Under the pieces are notes generated by a model. The model saw only the letters and a program-made list of their open reading frames with translations, did not search any database and was not told the DNA's origin. From Gracilaria domingensis (Eukaryota; Rhodophyta; Florideophyceae; Gracilariales; Gracilariaceae), in the NCBI GenBank assembly GCA_022539475.1, contig VCMS01000095.1:62001-126000 (forward strand): DNA of 64,000 nucleotides. Reading direction: 5' to 3'. Shown in pieces: positions 20,088 through 28,006 of the stretch (the first letter of the stretch is position 1; each line of letters begins with the position of its first letter). The translations under genes were made by a program, and so were the position numbers.

Positions 20088-20147
20088 GGTGTGCACGGTG
20101 GTAGGTCTGGGGGAAAAGAGAGAAACGAAGAAGGGTGACGTACAGAG
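20088..20147. promoter_or_regulatory. 60-bp divergent intergenic promoter
   Basis: Only 60 bp separate the ATG of the Stum-like gene (-) from the ATG of the Tat-SF1-like gene (+). Both leaders and any shared promoter must fit here or overlap coding sequence, unless the Tat-SF1-like product starts further downstream. Confidence 0.55.
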
Positions 20148-21419
20148 ATGGCGTCAACAACGAAGTCCAAGCGCACGACGAGGGCGACCGCAATAAATAA
20201 GAACGGCGCGAACGCTCCAGCTGCGGGCAAACCAAAAAAGGCCATGCGCGAACACGTTGGCGCGCGCATGCGCCGTTCCGCAGATGGGCCCGTCACCGTT
20301 TGGGCAGTTGGCAGCCCAGCAATGTCACCGCCGCCATGCGCGTCGCAGCCGCGCTCAGCGTGCCCCCCTCGACGCCCCGCCGTCAGCGCGCCCGCTTCCC
20401 CGCCGCAGAGCACGCCGCACGCGGCCAGGCGCGGCGCAATGGCCGACGGCTCCGATGCTGCCAAGCAAGGCGACGCGCTCACGTCGCCCACAGTTGCGTC
20501 GCCCAAGCCGCGCGCGCGGCCGCCTGGCGAGCAAGGCGAGCGCGAAGAGCGCGCGCGCGCGGCAGACGGTTCGCCGCGACAGAGCGCCGCCGAGCAGCGC
20601 GAGCGGAAGCGGCAGGCACGGAAACGCGCCAGAAAGGCGTCGCGATTACGCAATCAGCCGAACACCAGCGTGTATGTGACGGGACTGCCGCCCGATGTGA
20701 CGGCGCAGGAACTGGCGGCGTTTTGCGCCAAGTGCGGCATTTTGCTGCCAGATGCGCAGACGGGGCTTGCTCGCGTGAAGATTTATCGCGATGAGCACGG
20801 CAGCGCCAAGGGCGATGCGCTGGTTACGTATGCGATGCGACCGAGCGTTGAGAACGCCATCGAGCTACTTGATGGCGCGTGGTTTCGCGAGGGGCGCTAT
20901 GCGGTGTCGGTGTCGGAGGCGAGTTTTGAGCATAAGAAGGCGCGCACGGATGGCGGGGGTGAGCGCAATGGATCGGATGCGCCTCGTGTGTCTAGGCACT
21001 TGTTTGTGCGCGAGAAGATGAGCTGGGACGACGACGAGCAGGAGCAGCAGAGCGCGCCAAACGCATCGCGAATGGTGATTTTGAAGAACGTGTTTGACGC
21101 AAACACGGCGGACTACAAGGTGATTCGAGAGGACATGCTGGAGGGGTGCGGCGAATGTGGCGAGGTGGACAAAGTGACGGTGTTCGAACGCAATGCAGAG
21201 GGGGCAGTGGCGGTGAAGTTCAAGCGGATTGAGGCATGCCTCAGGTGCATTCAAGTGATGAATGGAAGATGGTATGACGGCAGGCAGTTGAGCGCACAGC
21301 TTTACGACGGACACAGCGACTATCGCTACAAGGAGACAGACGCAGAGCGCGAGCAGCGCGACAGCAAATGGCAGCAATGGCTGGAGCAAAGCGAGCGGCG
21401 TGAAACGAGTAAAAGCTAG
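20148..21419 (+). CDS. Tat-SF1/CUS2-like splicing factor
   Basis: 423 residues. Tat-SF1/CUS2 proteins bind SF3B1 and help U2 snRNP enter the spliceosome. The first about 165 residues are low complexity (Arg, Ala, Pro). RRM1 begins near 172 (NTSVYVTGLPPDVTAQEL) and includes GDALVTYAMRPSVENAIELL. The second domain is a UHM near 308-388 with RMVILKNVF, EDMLEGCGECGEVDKVTVF, GAVAVKFKR and the C-terminal NGRWYDGRQLSAQLYDG. Spacing and order match the family. Later in-frame Met codons (residues 33 and 98) are possible alternative starts, since the N-terminus is unconserved. Its stop lies 34 bp from the convergent eS10 gene. Confidence 0.85.
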   Translation: MASTTKSKRTTRATAINKNGANAPAAGKPKKAMREHVGARMRRSADGPVTVWAVGSPAMSPPPCASQPRSACPPRRPAVSAPASPPQSTPHAARRGAMADGSDAAKQGDALTSPTVASPKPRARPPGEQGEREERARAADGSPRQSAAEQRERKRQARKRARKASRLRNQPNTSVYVTGLPPDVTAQELAAFCAKCGILLPDAQTGLARVKIYRDEHGSAKGDALVTYAMRPSVENAIELLDGAWFREGRYAVSVSEASFEHKKARTDGGGERNGSDAPRVSRHLFVREKMSWDDDEQEQQSAPNASRMVILKNVFDANTADYKVIREDMLEGCGECGEVDKVTVFERNAEGAVAVKFKRIEACLRCIQVMNGRWYDGRQLSAQLYDGHSDYRYKETDAEREQRDSKWQQWLEQSERRETSKS

Positions 21420-21453
21420 CGCGGCCTAATGCGAGCAAGAAGTGTATGCGCGG

Positions 21454-21900
21454 CTAATCGTTGCGAATGGGTCCACCACGTCCAAAGCCGCCACTTTCTC
21501 TGTACGACGGGCGGAAGTCGCCTCCCGGCCCCATCTTCTTGTCGCCGCCGTCTCCGTAGCTCCTTCGCGGGCGATCGCCGCGGCCACCCAGCGCGGATCG
21601 GGCCGGCTGGCGCGGCGGCGGGTTGAGCGTGGTGGGCTTGACGGTGCTCGGCAGGTTGAGGTAGGAGCGCAGGTACTCAATGCCCTCGTCGGTGAGGTAG
21701 TAGTAGTAATACTGCCATGAGAAGGTCTCGCGCACGTACTCGCGCGACTTGAGCGACTTCATGGTCTGCATGACGTGAAGGTTGGGCACCTCCTTGATTT
21801 CGAGGTGCTCCTTGAGCATGGGGTCCTTCTTGACGACGCACACGCCATCCTTGAAGAGCTGCGAGTAGATGGCGACGCGGTTCTTCTTGGGCATCAACAT
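21454..21900 (-). CDS. RPS10: 40S ribosomal protein eS10
   Basis: 148 residues from the ATG at 21900. eS10 sits in the beak of the small ribosomal subunit. The N-terminal winged-helix domain is almost fully conserved: [20 protein letters not shown], then [39 protein letters not shown] and [14 protein letters not shown] Gly/Arg/Ser-rich tail ([16 protein letters not shown]) follows, as in other eukaryotes. It converges with the Tat-SF1-like gene with 34 bp between stops. The leader contains a (CAG) repeat on the mRNA strand. Confidence 0.97.
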   Translation of the reverse strand: MLMPKKNRVAIYSQLFKDGVCVVKKDPMLKEHLEIKEVPNLHVMQTMKSLKSREYVRETFSWQYYYYYLTDEGIEYLRSYLNLPSTVKPTTLNPPPRQPARSALGGRGDRPRRSYGDGGDKKMGPGGDFRPSYRESGGFGRGGPIRND

Positions 21901-21942
21901 GGTGGGCGGACTGGCGGTGCACGGCGGGCGGGGGCGAACGAC

Positions 21943-21976
<34 letters not shown>

Positions 21977-22585
21977 TTTTCCGCTCTGATACGCGGATCG
22001 CGCGCGGGGCGGCAGCCTCGTCGCCGCGCGACCATCGCCGTCGACGACGTGCGTGCATGACAGCGCGGAGCTTACAGCAGCCCATTCGGTGTGCAGTAAT
22101 TGGAGCGCAATTATTGGACGCATGTAGTTGCACAAAGCGCGCTCAATTACATGACTCTGCCCAACTTGGGTGCGGCGATCACCGATGATCCCCATTCATT
22201 CATCATCGTGTCGGCATCGACGTGCGCGCCGTCGTCGGCGCGGCGCAAAAGCGTTCGCAAAGTGCGCGCGGCTGGTGGAGACGCACGCCAAATGCGCTGC
22301 TGCGGCGCCGGCGTGCGGGTGCGCTGTCGGAGCGAGATGCGAGATTTTTTGCGAACATCATCCTTGTGCAGCGTCGCCTCGCCGCATAACTCTAATGGAT
22401 TGATAGCGCTCGCCCGAGGCGCGCGCCTTGTGCTCACCCGCCGGTCCGCTCCTCTCCTCCGCCACACACCTTCTCCTCAAGCGTTCCTATTTGTGCACCA
22501 CACAGTTTCACCTCCGCCACGTTGGAAGCTTGCTTCATCCGTTCACCCGCCGCGTGCTCGTGCCGACAGCGGCGTACCCGCATTA
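21901..22585. promoter_or_regulatory. GC-rich divergent promoter, RPS10 / plastid protein
   Basis: 685 bp between divergent starts. GC-rich, with the CAG repeat near RPS10. The open frame joined to the plus-strand gene from 22100 looks like compositional read-through rather than a conserved N-terminus. Confidence 0.5.
21946..21974. repeat. (CTG/CAG) trinucleotide repeat in RPS10 leader
   Basis: 29 nt of CTG units on the plus strand, that is (CAG)9-10 on the eS10 sense strand, ending about 45 bp upstream of the ATG. Confidence 0.9.
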
Positions 22586-23086
22586 ATGGCCGTGTCCGTG
22601 TGCACCGCCAACGTGCTCCTGTTTGCCCATCCACTGCCACCGCCCGCCACCCGACGCGCAACAACAACCCACGTGCACGCCGCCGTGCGAAGGACAGCGC
22701 TACACGTCGGCAACCCGAACACAACGCGCGCCGCACGCCACCCAATCCGGCTCTGCGCGCCAGCAGCGGAGCAATCAGAGAGCAAAGCCGCGCAAATTGA
22801 GGAGCACAAACAGGCCGACAAGTCGTACGCACTGCGAGAGTTTAGCAAGGTTTCAAGCTTGGCACTGCTCATTGGCGTCGTGCTCTTCTTCTACGACATT
22901 CTCGTATCGCTTGTCGCGCTTTCGATAGGCTTTGTGTACGCCATCGCCGTGCTTTTCGAGCTTCGTGGCGCAGATGTGCTGTTGACGCGGGTCGGCAATG
23001 CGGCCTCGCGCACGTGCAGCTTTGCAAAGAAGGCAGTCCGCAACGGCTTGCGACTATTTCGGAACGACTTGAAGAACAATAACTGA
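22586..23086 (+). CDS. Putative plastid membrane protein, unrecognised
   Basis: 166 residues from the ATG at 22586. I do not recognise the family. The N-terminal about 60 residues (MAVSVCTANVLLFAHPLPPP, then TRRATTTHVHAAVRRTA) lack acidic residues and are rich in Ala, Thr and Arg, like a plastid transit peptide. After a charged linker (EQSESKAAQIEEHKQ) comes one long hydrophobic region with two possible helices (SSLALLIGVVLFFYDILVSL and VALSIGFVYAIAVLFEL) and a basic tail. The frame is open for 160 codons further upstream, so the start is chosen by the transit-peptide character. Targeting is inference. Confidence 0.6.
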   Translation: MAVSVCTANVLLFAHPLPPPATRRATTTHVHAAVRRTALHVGNPNTTRAARHPIRLCAPAAEQSESKAAQIEEHKQADKSYALREFSKVSSLALLIGVVLFFYDILVSLVALSIGFVYAIAVLFELRGADVLLTRVGNAASRTCSFAKKAVRNGLRLFRNDLKNNN

Positions 23087-23516
23087 AATGTTGGTACATG
23101 GAACGGGGACATGGAACGCCTCGTTTAACAAATATAAATCCAAAATGCTCTGTACGTTTGCGCTTGAGATTACTCGGTCCAGCAAGCCATTGAATGCATC
23201 CCGCAGCGAAAAGCGAAGGAAGGTGGACGGCAGGTGGGGGGGCAAGCATAAACGCAGTTACGAAAACCCGACCACTAGAATAGGCAGAAACGGAGCCAAC
23301 TCGCAACAGCGACAAAAACGCCACACGCTCGCCCTCTCTCATCAACTATTCTGCATGCACGCACAGACAGAACAGGAGAGGTACAAACGCCAAGCCAAAA
23401 AACAAAAAAACAAAAAAAAAGTCCAGTTGCTGAGCATTGCTAGCGAGAGCATGCTCGCATAAGACGAACGTTAAGCAGCGCCCTTTTTCGGCACGGAAGC
23501 AACTGAAGCAATGCGA
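23087..23516. other. Convergent 3' intergenic region
   Basis: Between the plastid protein (+) and the cyclase (-). An A-rich run (AAAAAACAAAAAAACAAA region) near 23397-23420 is the only notable element. Confidence 0.4.
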
Positions 23517-24806
23517 TCATATGCTGATGGCATTCATGTCGTTCACGGTGGCGCCAGGGTGCAGTTCAAGCGCTTGAGCAATAATTGCTTTCAAGTCTTC
23601 TTCCTTGACTTCGTTGACAAAACCATAGGAACCGATGTTGCCCTTGACAAGCGGCATACGAAGCTTGCCGTGTCGGTGTTCAGTGCCATCCGCAATGGCC
23701 TTTGTGAGCAGTTTAAGAGTACACGCCGAATTCCATGTAGGCAAGTGCATACTGTTCATGGCGGCGAAGACACGGTGAAGCACTCGGGTGGAAATCCATC
23801 CTTTACGGTGAGAAAGCAAAATGCACAAAAAGCCGTCAATGTTGACCGCCTCGCCGTGCATGACGGAGCTTTTGGGCTGCATCTCAAGAATCTTGCTGAA
23901 GGTATGTCCATAGTCGACGCATCGCTCAAGGTGATACTCCCACAAATTGGGCCCAAGCTCCTCGAGCATGATCTGAATGGACAGCTCAATGACGCGATTG
24001 GCCACGTGGTGGTCGGACTGGAAGCGATGCTCGATGAGACGCGCGCCGTGCTGCTCCAGCAGCGCGAAGAGCTCGGCGCTGCGCACAAGCGCCAGCTTCA
24101 TGATCTCGCCCATGCCGTTGACCAGATTGCGCTGGTCCTGCGTGCGGATGAACGACTTGTCCAGAAAGGCGGCAATGGGCGGGTAGAAGGAACCCATGCG
24201 GTTCTTGAGCCCGCCCAGCGTGGGGTGGTGCCAGTCGACGCCGCACTTGACGCCGACGCTGGCGTCGACAATGGACAGCAGCGTGGTCGGCACGCGGATG
24301 TACGGCACTCCGCGGCGGTAGCAGCTGGCGGCGAAGCCGACAATGTCCAGCACGCAGCCGCCGCCAAAGGCGACGATGGGCTCCCTGCGGAGCAGGCCAA
24401 ACTCGCACAGGCGGTTGAAGATGGTCTCCACGGCGGCGAAGAGCTTGTTGTGCTCCTCGCCGTCGATGAGCACGAATTTGCATTGCACGCCAAAGTGGTC
24501 AAAGTAGTCGAGAATGGCGCGCGCGTAGAGGCGGTGCACCTGCTGATCGATGACCACAAAGCGGCGCTTGTAGCCCGGCGGCATGAAGCGCGTGGCCAGC
24601 GCCGGGTTGTGCGGGGAGAGAATGGAGTCGTGGATCTCGACCGAGTACTCGACGGGCAGCTCGTAGTAGTTGGTCCAGCCGTGCACCTTGTGCGGCTGGC
24701 GGCGGTCGCGGTTGTGCACAAAGATGTTGCGGGGGGCGGAAGGCAGCGGACGAGCGTTTCTGTCCGAGCACGACTTGACGACGACTCCGGCTGCGGCGGG
24801 CGCCAT
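23517..24806 (-). CDS. Sedoheptulose-7-phosphate cyclase (EEVS/DDGS type)
   Basis: 429 residues from the ATG at 24806. It belongs to the dehydroquinate-synthase superfamily, in the branch that cyclises sedoheptulose 7-phosphate to valiolones or to desmethyl-4-deoxygadusol, the first step to mycosporine-like sunscreens. Visible signatures are IVAFGGGCVLDIVGFAASCY (about 144-163), RRGVPYIRVPTTLLSIVDAS, GLKNRMGSFYPP, and the metal ligands Glu234 (NGMGEIMKLAL), His301 (VDYGHTF) and His317 (MHGEAVNID), spaced as in the superfamily. There is no clear transit peptide. In many organisms the enzyme is fused to or next to an O-methyltransferase and an ATP-grasp ligase; here it stands alone. Whether the product is 2-epi-5-epi-valiolone or deoxygadusol cannot be decided. 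Confidence 0.9.
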   Translation of the reverse strand: MAPAAAGVVVKSCSDRNARPLPSAPRNIFVHNRDRRQPHKVHGWTNYYELPVEYSVEIHDSILSPHNPALATRFMPPGYKRRFVVIDQQVHRLYARAILDYFDHFGVQCKFVLIDGEEHNKLFAAVETIFNRLCEFGLLRREPIVAFGGGCVLDIVGFAASCYRRGVPYIRVPTTLLSIVDASVGVKCGVDWHHPTLGGLKNRMGSFYPPIAAFLDKSFIRTQDQRNLVNGMGEIMKLALVRSAELFALLEQHGARLIEHRFQSDHHVANRVIELSIQIMLEELGPNLWEYHLERCVDYGHTFSKILEMQPKSSVMHGEAVNIDGFLCILLSHRKGWISTRVLHRVFAAMNSMHLPTWNSACTLKLLTKAIADGTEHRHGKLRMPLVKGNIGSYGFVNEVKEEDLKAIIAQALELHPGATVNDMNAISI

Positions 24807-25445
24807 GGCGGGGTTGGGCAAGGCGGTGAGCCGGGGGGGTGGGCGGAGTAGGGGGCAGAGCAGGGGGGGCAGAGCAGGGGGGCAGACGGCGGGCAGGCGG
24901 CGGGCAGACGAGGGGGCAGCGGCGGCGCGGAGCGGGCGGCGCGGGGGAACGTTTTGTATGGCAACTGGGGCGGCGCAAACGAAAGGCGCACGATGGCCGA
25001 CGCGGCGCGAGAGCGGCGCGGGCGCGGCGCGGCGCGGCGCGGCGCGCGCGTGCGCGATAGCAGCCACATTTGCCGCGCGCTTTGCATTTGTCCGCGCCGC
25101 GCGCCGTGGCGACGGTTGACGGCGCCGCGGCGAATGAGGCGCCGCCGCCGCGCGCGCGCCTGCCACCTGCGGCGCTGCGCGCGCGCCGCGCGCGCCGCCT
25201 GCCCGCGCGGCGCGCGCTCAGTGAGACGGCGGCGTCCGGCGCCCGCGCGCGCGGTGCGCGCGGCGCCGTTTGCTGGTGAGTCACCGGCGCCGCGCGGCGC
25301 CGCGCGCAGCAAAGCTGCGTGCGCGCACCGCCGCGCGCGCGCACCGCCGCGCGCTCGGCAGCGCTCTCGTACTAAAGGCGCGCGCGCGCCGGCGGCTCGC
25401 GCAGAGCAGACGGGAGCGGCACGCACAGCCGCAGCGCCACAAGAG
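24807..25445. promoter_or_regulatory. CG-dinucleotide-rich divergent promoter region
   Basis: 639 bp between divergent starts, made largely of CGCG runs and G-rich tracts (24830-24950). No gene supported: open frames here occur on both strands because stop codons are compositionally excluded. Confidence 0.5.
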
Positions 25446-26105
25446 ATGAACTGCCAACTCGCGCCCGCCTTCGCCTTCGCCTTCGCCTTCGCGCTGCTCG
25501 CGGCCTGCGCGGCGCGCGCCGCGCCGACGGCGCCGCTGGCAGACCGCCTCGGCTACGAGATGGGCTACGAGAACGAGAGCTCGTTCGAGGCGGCCGTGCC
25601 GCCCGGCCACGAGCCGGAGGCCGTGTGGGACGCGCCGCCGCCGCCGCCGCCCGCCGAGACAAGCACCACCACCACCACCAGCACCACCACCACCAGCGCC
25701 CCCACCAGCGGCTCGGCGCCGCCGCCGCCGCCGCCGGCCGCGCTGCCGGCCGCGCTGCCGGCCGCGACGCCGCTGCCGGCCGCGACGCCGCTTCCGGCCG
25801 CGATGCCGCTGCCGGCCGCGACGCCGCTGCCCGCGGTCACGGCCGCGCCGGCGTTCTTCGCGCCGACGGCGCCCGGCACGACGGCGGCGCTGAGCGACGG
25901 CACGGCGGTGTCGTCCGTGGGCGACAACAGCGTGTCGTCGGCCGCGTCCAGCAGCGAGGGCGTGGCGGCCGCCAACGCCGACGACGGCAGCGTGCTCGCC
26001 ATCGGCGGCCCCGGGCTCAGCGCCGCGCTGGCCGGCGCGCTGCCGCCCGCCGCCGCGCTCCCGTTCGCCGCGCTGGCGCCCGCCGCCGCGTCGCCCGCGC
26101 TGTGA
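25446..26105 (+). CDS. Secreted Ala/Pro/Thr-rich repeat protein
   Basis: 219 residues from the ATG at 25446. The N-terminus MNCQLAPAFAFAFAFALLAA is a signal peptide with likely cleavage after AARA. The mature part has an acidic Tyr/Glu segment (GYEMGYENESSFE), a poly-Pro and Thr/Ser block (STTTTTSTTTTSAPTSGS), then tandem units of the type ALPAATPLPAA at about 97-130, and an Ala/Ser-rich tail. The final hydrophobic stretch could be a GPI-anchor signal. Composition suggests an O-glycosylated wall or matrix protein. It precedes the secreted FG-GAP gene on the same strand. No family recognised; the gene itself depends on signal peptide and organised repeats, since GC-rich DNA yields chance frames. 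Confidence 0.55.
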   Translation: MNCQLAPAFAFAFAFALLAACAARAAPTAPLADRLGYEMGYENESSFEAAVPPGHEPEAVWDAPPPPPPAETSTTTTTSTTTTSAPTSGSAPPPPPPAALPAALPAATPLPAATPLPAAMPLPAATPLPAVTAAPAFFAPTAPGTTAALSDGTAVSSVGDNSVSSAASSSEGVAAANADDGSVLAIGGPGLSAALAGALPPAAALPFAALAPAAASPAL

Positions 26106-26482
26106 CGCGCCGCGCGCTGTACATAGCCCCCCCCCCGCCGCTCCTCGCCTGTACATATAGCGCGCGCGCGTGCCGCGCGCGCGCGCCGCCAGCGCGCGCG
26201 CCGTGCGCGCCGCACGTGCCGCAAGCTGCGCCGCCGCGCGCGCGGCGCGTCGCCAACGCGCGCGACGCGCCGCGCGCAGCGCGCGCCACGCGGCGTGTCA
26301 CGCGCGCCGCGCACTATCAGCCGGTAAACGTAACCTGTTCATTCATTCCCCCACCCACCCGCTCTTCCTGCCCAACGCCCCCTTCTGCGTCCCCACGCCT
26401 GCGCACTCGCCTCACACCCCCCCCCCCCCCCCCCCCCTTCCCCACCGCCCTTCCTCCTCTCCCCTCTCCCCCCCGCGGCACG
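26106..26482. promoter_or_regulatory. Short region between secreted genes with C-rich leader
   Basis: CGCG-rich first half, then a pyrimidine-rich leader from about 26340 including a run of 21 C at 26417-26437, ending at the FG-GAP start codon. Confidence 0.5.
26417..26437. repeat. Poly-C run (21 nt)
   Basis: Twenty-one consecutive C in the presumed leader of the FG-GAP gene; the true length may be uncertain because of homopolymer error. Confidence 0.85.
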
Positions 26483-28006
26483 ATGCGCGCGCCGCGCCTG
26501 CTGTGGCTGCTGCTGCCCGCGCTGGTCGCGCTCGCTGCGGCGCAGCCGCGCCCGCGCTTCCGCGACGTTTCTGGGCGCATCGGGCTCAATCGGCGCAAGC
26601 CGCGCCTCAAAAAGTACGGCGGCCCCACCGTCGCCGATCTCGATCGCGACGGCTTCCCGGACCTCATCTTCTGCCACCACGACGCCGGCTGGGCAGACCT
26701 GTACTTCAACAACCGCGACGGCACCTTCGCAAAGTCCGAGTGGCGCGTGTGGCGCGACACGCACGGCATCATTGCGGGCCCCATCTCGCCGTACAACCGC
26801 GCCATGCGCTTCGTCATGTCCGTGGGCGGCAGCTTTGGCCGCCGCCCCACGCGCCCCATCATGTTTGAAGTCAACCCGCACACCCGGCAGATCACCGACG
26901 TCACGGCCGCCGTCGGGCTGGACAAGCAGGGCGGCCGCGGGCGCACCGCGTTTTTCATGAGCATTTCGGGCAGAAAGCACGCCGCATTCCCGGACCTCAT
27001 GTTCCTCAACGCGCAGCCGCGCTCCAAGAGAACGCCGGACAACTTTGCGTACGAGGCCGCCGGCAACGGCCGCTACCTGCCGCGCTACGTGCGCAACTTT
27101 GCAGACGACGAGAACTGGTACGGCGGCCTCACCGACCTGGACGGCGACGGGCTCATGGAGATTGTGTCGTACTGGAAGCTCAAGGTGTGGCGCATGGTGC
27201 GCCCGTACACCTTTGTCGAAATCTCCGACCAGGTGCTGCCGCCGGAGCTGGACCGCCTAGGCGTCGTCGCCGTCGCCGAGCTGGACTACGACAACGACGG
27301 AGACTTTGACCTGTACGTGGCGCGCACCAAGTCGGGCGACCTCAAGTGGGTGCCTGGCAACGTGCACCACGACTACCTGCTCGAGAACCGCAACGGCAAG
27401 TACGTCGACGTCAGCGCCGAGGCGCGCATCCCGCGCGCCACCACGTCGAGGGGCGTCACCGTCGCCGACTTCAACAATGACGGCTACATCGACATCCTCG
27501 TCACGCAGTATCGCCGCGCGGATATCATGCTGCTCAACCGCGGCGACGGCACGTTCCGCCGCGCCGACGGGCTCATCTGGAGGCAGCCGTTCGTTCGGGG
27601 CGACAACGCGGTCGCCGCTGACTACGACGGCGACGGTCGAATGGACCTGATTTCCAGCCAGGGCGATCAGCATGAGGTCAAGTTCGGCGGCAACTACAGG
27701 GTGTTCCGCAACGTGATGCGCCGCTCGTGGCGCACCCGCTACATCTCAGTGCGCGTTGGAAACGCCATCAACTTCAGCGCCACGCCGCTGCACGCCACCG
27801 TGCTGGTGGTGGCCGGCAATCTGCGAATGCTGCGCCGCGTGGGCGCCAATGGCAACGCCGTGTCGCACGCGTATTTGGAGACGGTGCATTTTGGGCTGGG
27901 CTCTCGACGGAAGGTGGACAAGATCTTTGTCAAGTACTCGAGCGGCTACGTGGGCGTGGCGAGGAATGTGCGCGATGGTCAGACGATTTTGATCGGCAGA
28001 ATATGA
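26483..28006 (+). CDS. Secreted FG-GAP/VCBS repeat protein with ASPIC/UnbV-like C-terminus
   Basis: 507 residues, intronless. Signal peptide MRAPRLLWLLLPALVALAAA. The body is a beta-propeller of FG-GAP/VCBS repeats, each with a DxDxDG-type calcium loop: VADLDRDGFPDLIF, LTDLDGDGLMEIV, ELDYDNDGDFDLYVA, VADFNNDGYIDILVT, AADYDGDGRMDLIS. The C-terminal about 90 residues (ISVRVGNAINFSATPLHATV to VKYSSGYVGVARNV) resemble the ASPIC/UnbV domain that ends CRTAC1-like proteins. No transmembrane helix after the signal, so it is likely secreted and calcium-dependent, perhaps in adhesion or matrix assembly. Codon use is extremely GC-biased, as in its neighbours. Confidence 0.85.
   Translation: MRAPRLLWLLLPALVALAAAQPRPRFRDVSGRIGLNRRKPRLKKYGGPTVADLDRDGFPDLIFCHHDAGWADLYFNNRDGTFAKSEWRVWRDTHGIIAGPISPYNRAMRFVMSVGGSFGRRPTRPIMFEVNPHTRQITDVTAAVGLDKQGGRGRTAFFMSISGRKHAAFPDLMFLNAQPRSKRTPDNFAYEAAGNGRYLPRYVRNFADDENWYGGLTDLDGDGLMEIVSYWKLKVWRMVRPYTFVEISDQVLPPELDRLGVVAVAELDYDNDGDFDLYVARTKSGDLKWVPGNVHHDYLLENRNGKYVDVSAEARIPRATTSRGVTVADFNNDGYIDILVTQYRRADIMLLNRGDGTFRRADGLIWRQPFVRGDNAVAADYDGDGRMDLISSQGDQHEVKFGGNYRVFRNVMRRSWRTRYISVRVGNAINFSATPLHATVLVVAGNLRMLRRVGANGNAVSHAYLETVHFGLGSRRKVDKIFVKYSSGYVGVARNVRDGQTILIGRI

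Noticed and set aside
22100-22585. N-terminal extension of the plastid membrane protein
   Set aside because: Arg/Ala/Cys-rich read-through of promoter DNA; the transit-peptide-like start is at 22586.
24954-25445. Upstream extension of the secreted repeat protein
   Set aside because: It would bury the signal peptide inside an Arg-rich sequence encoded by CGCG-rich promoter DNA.
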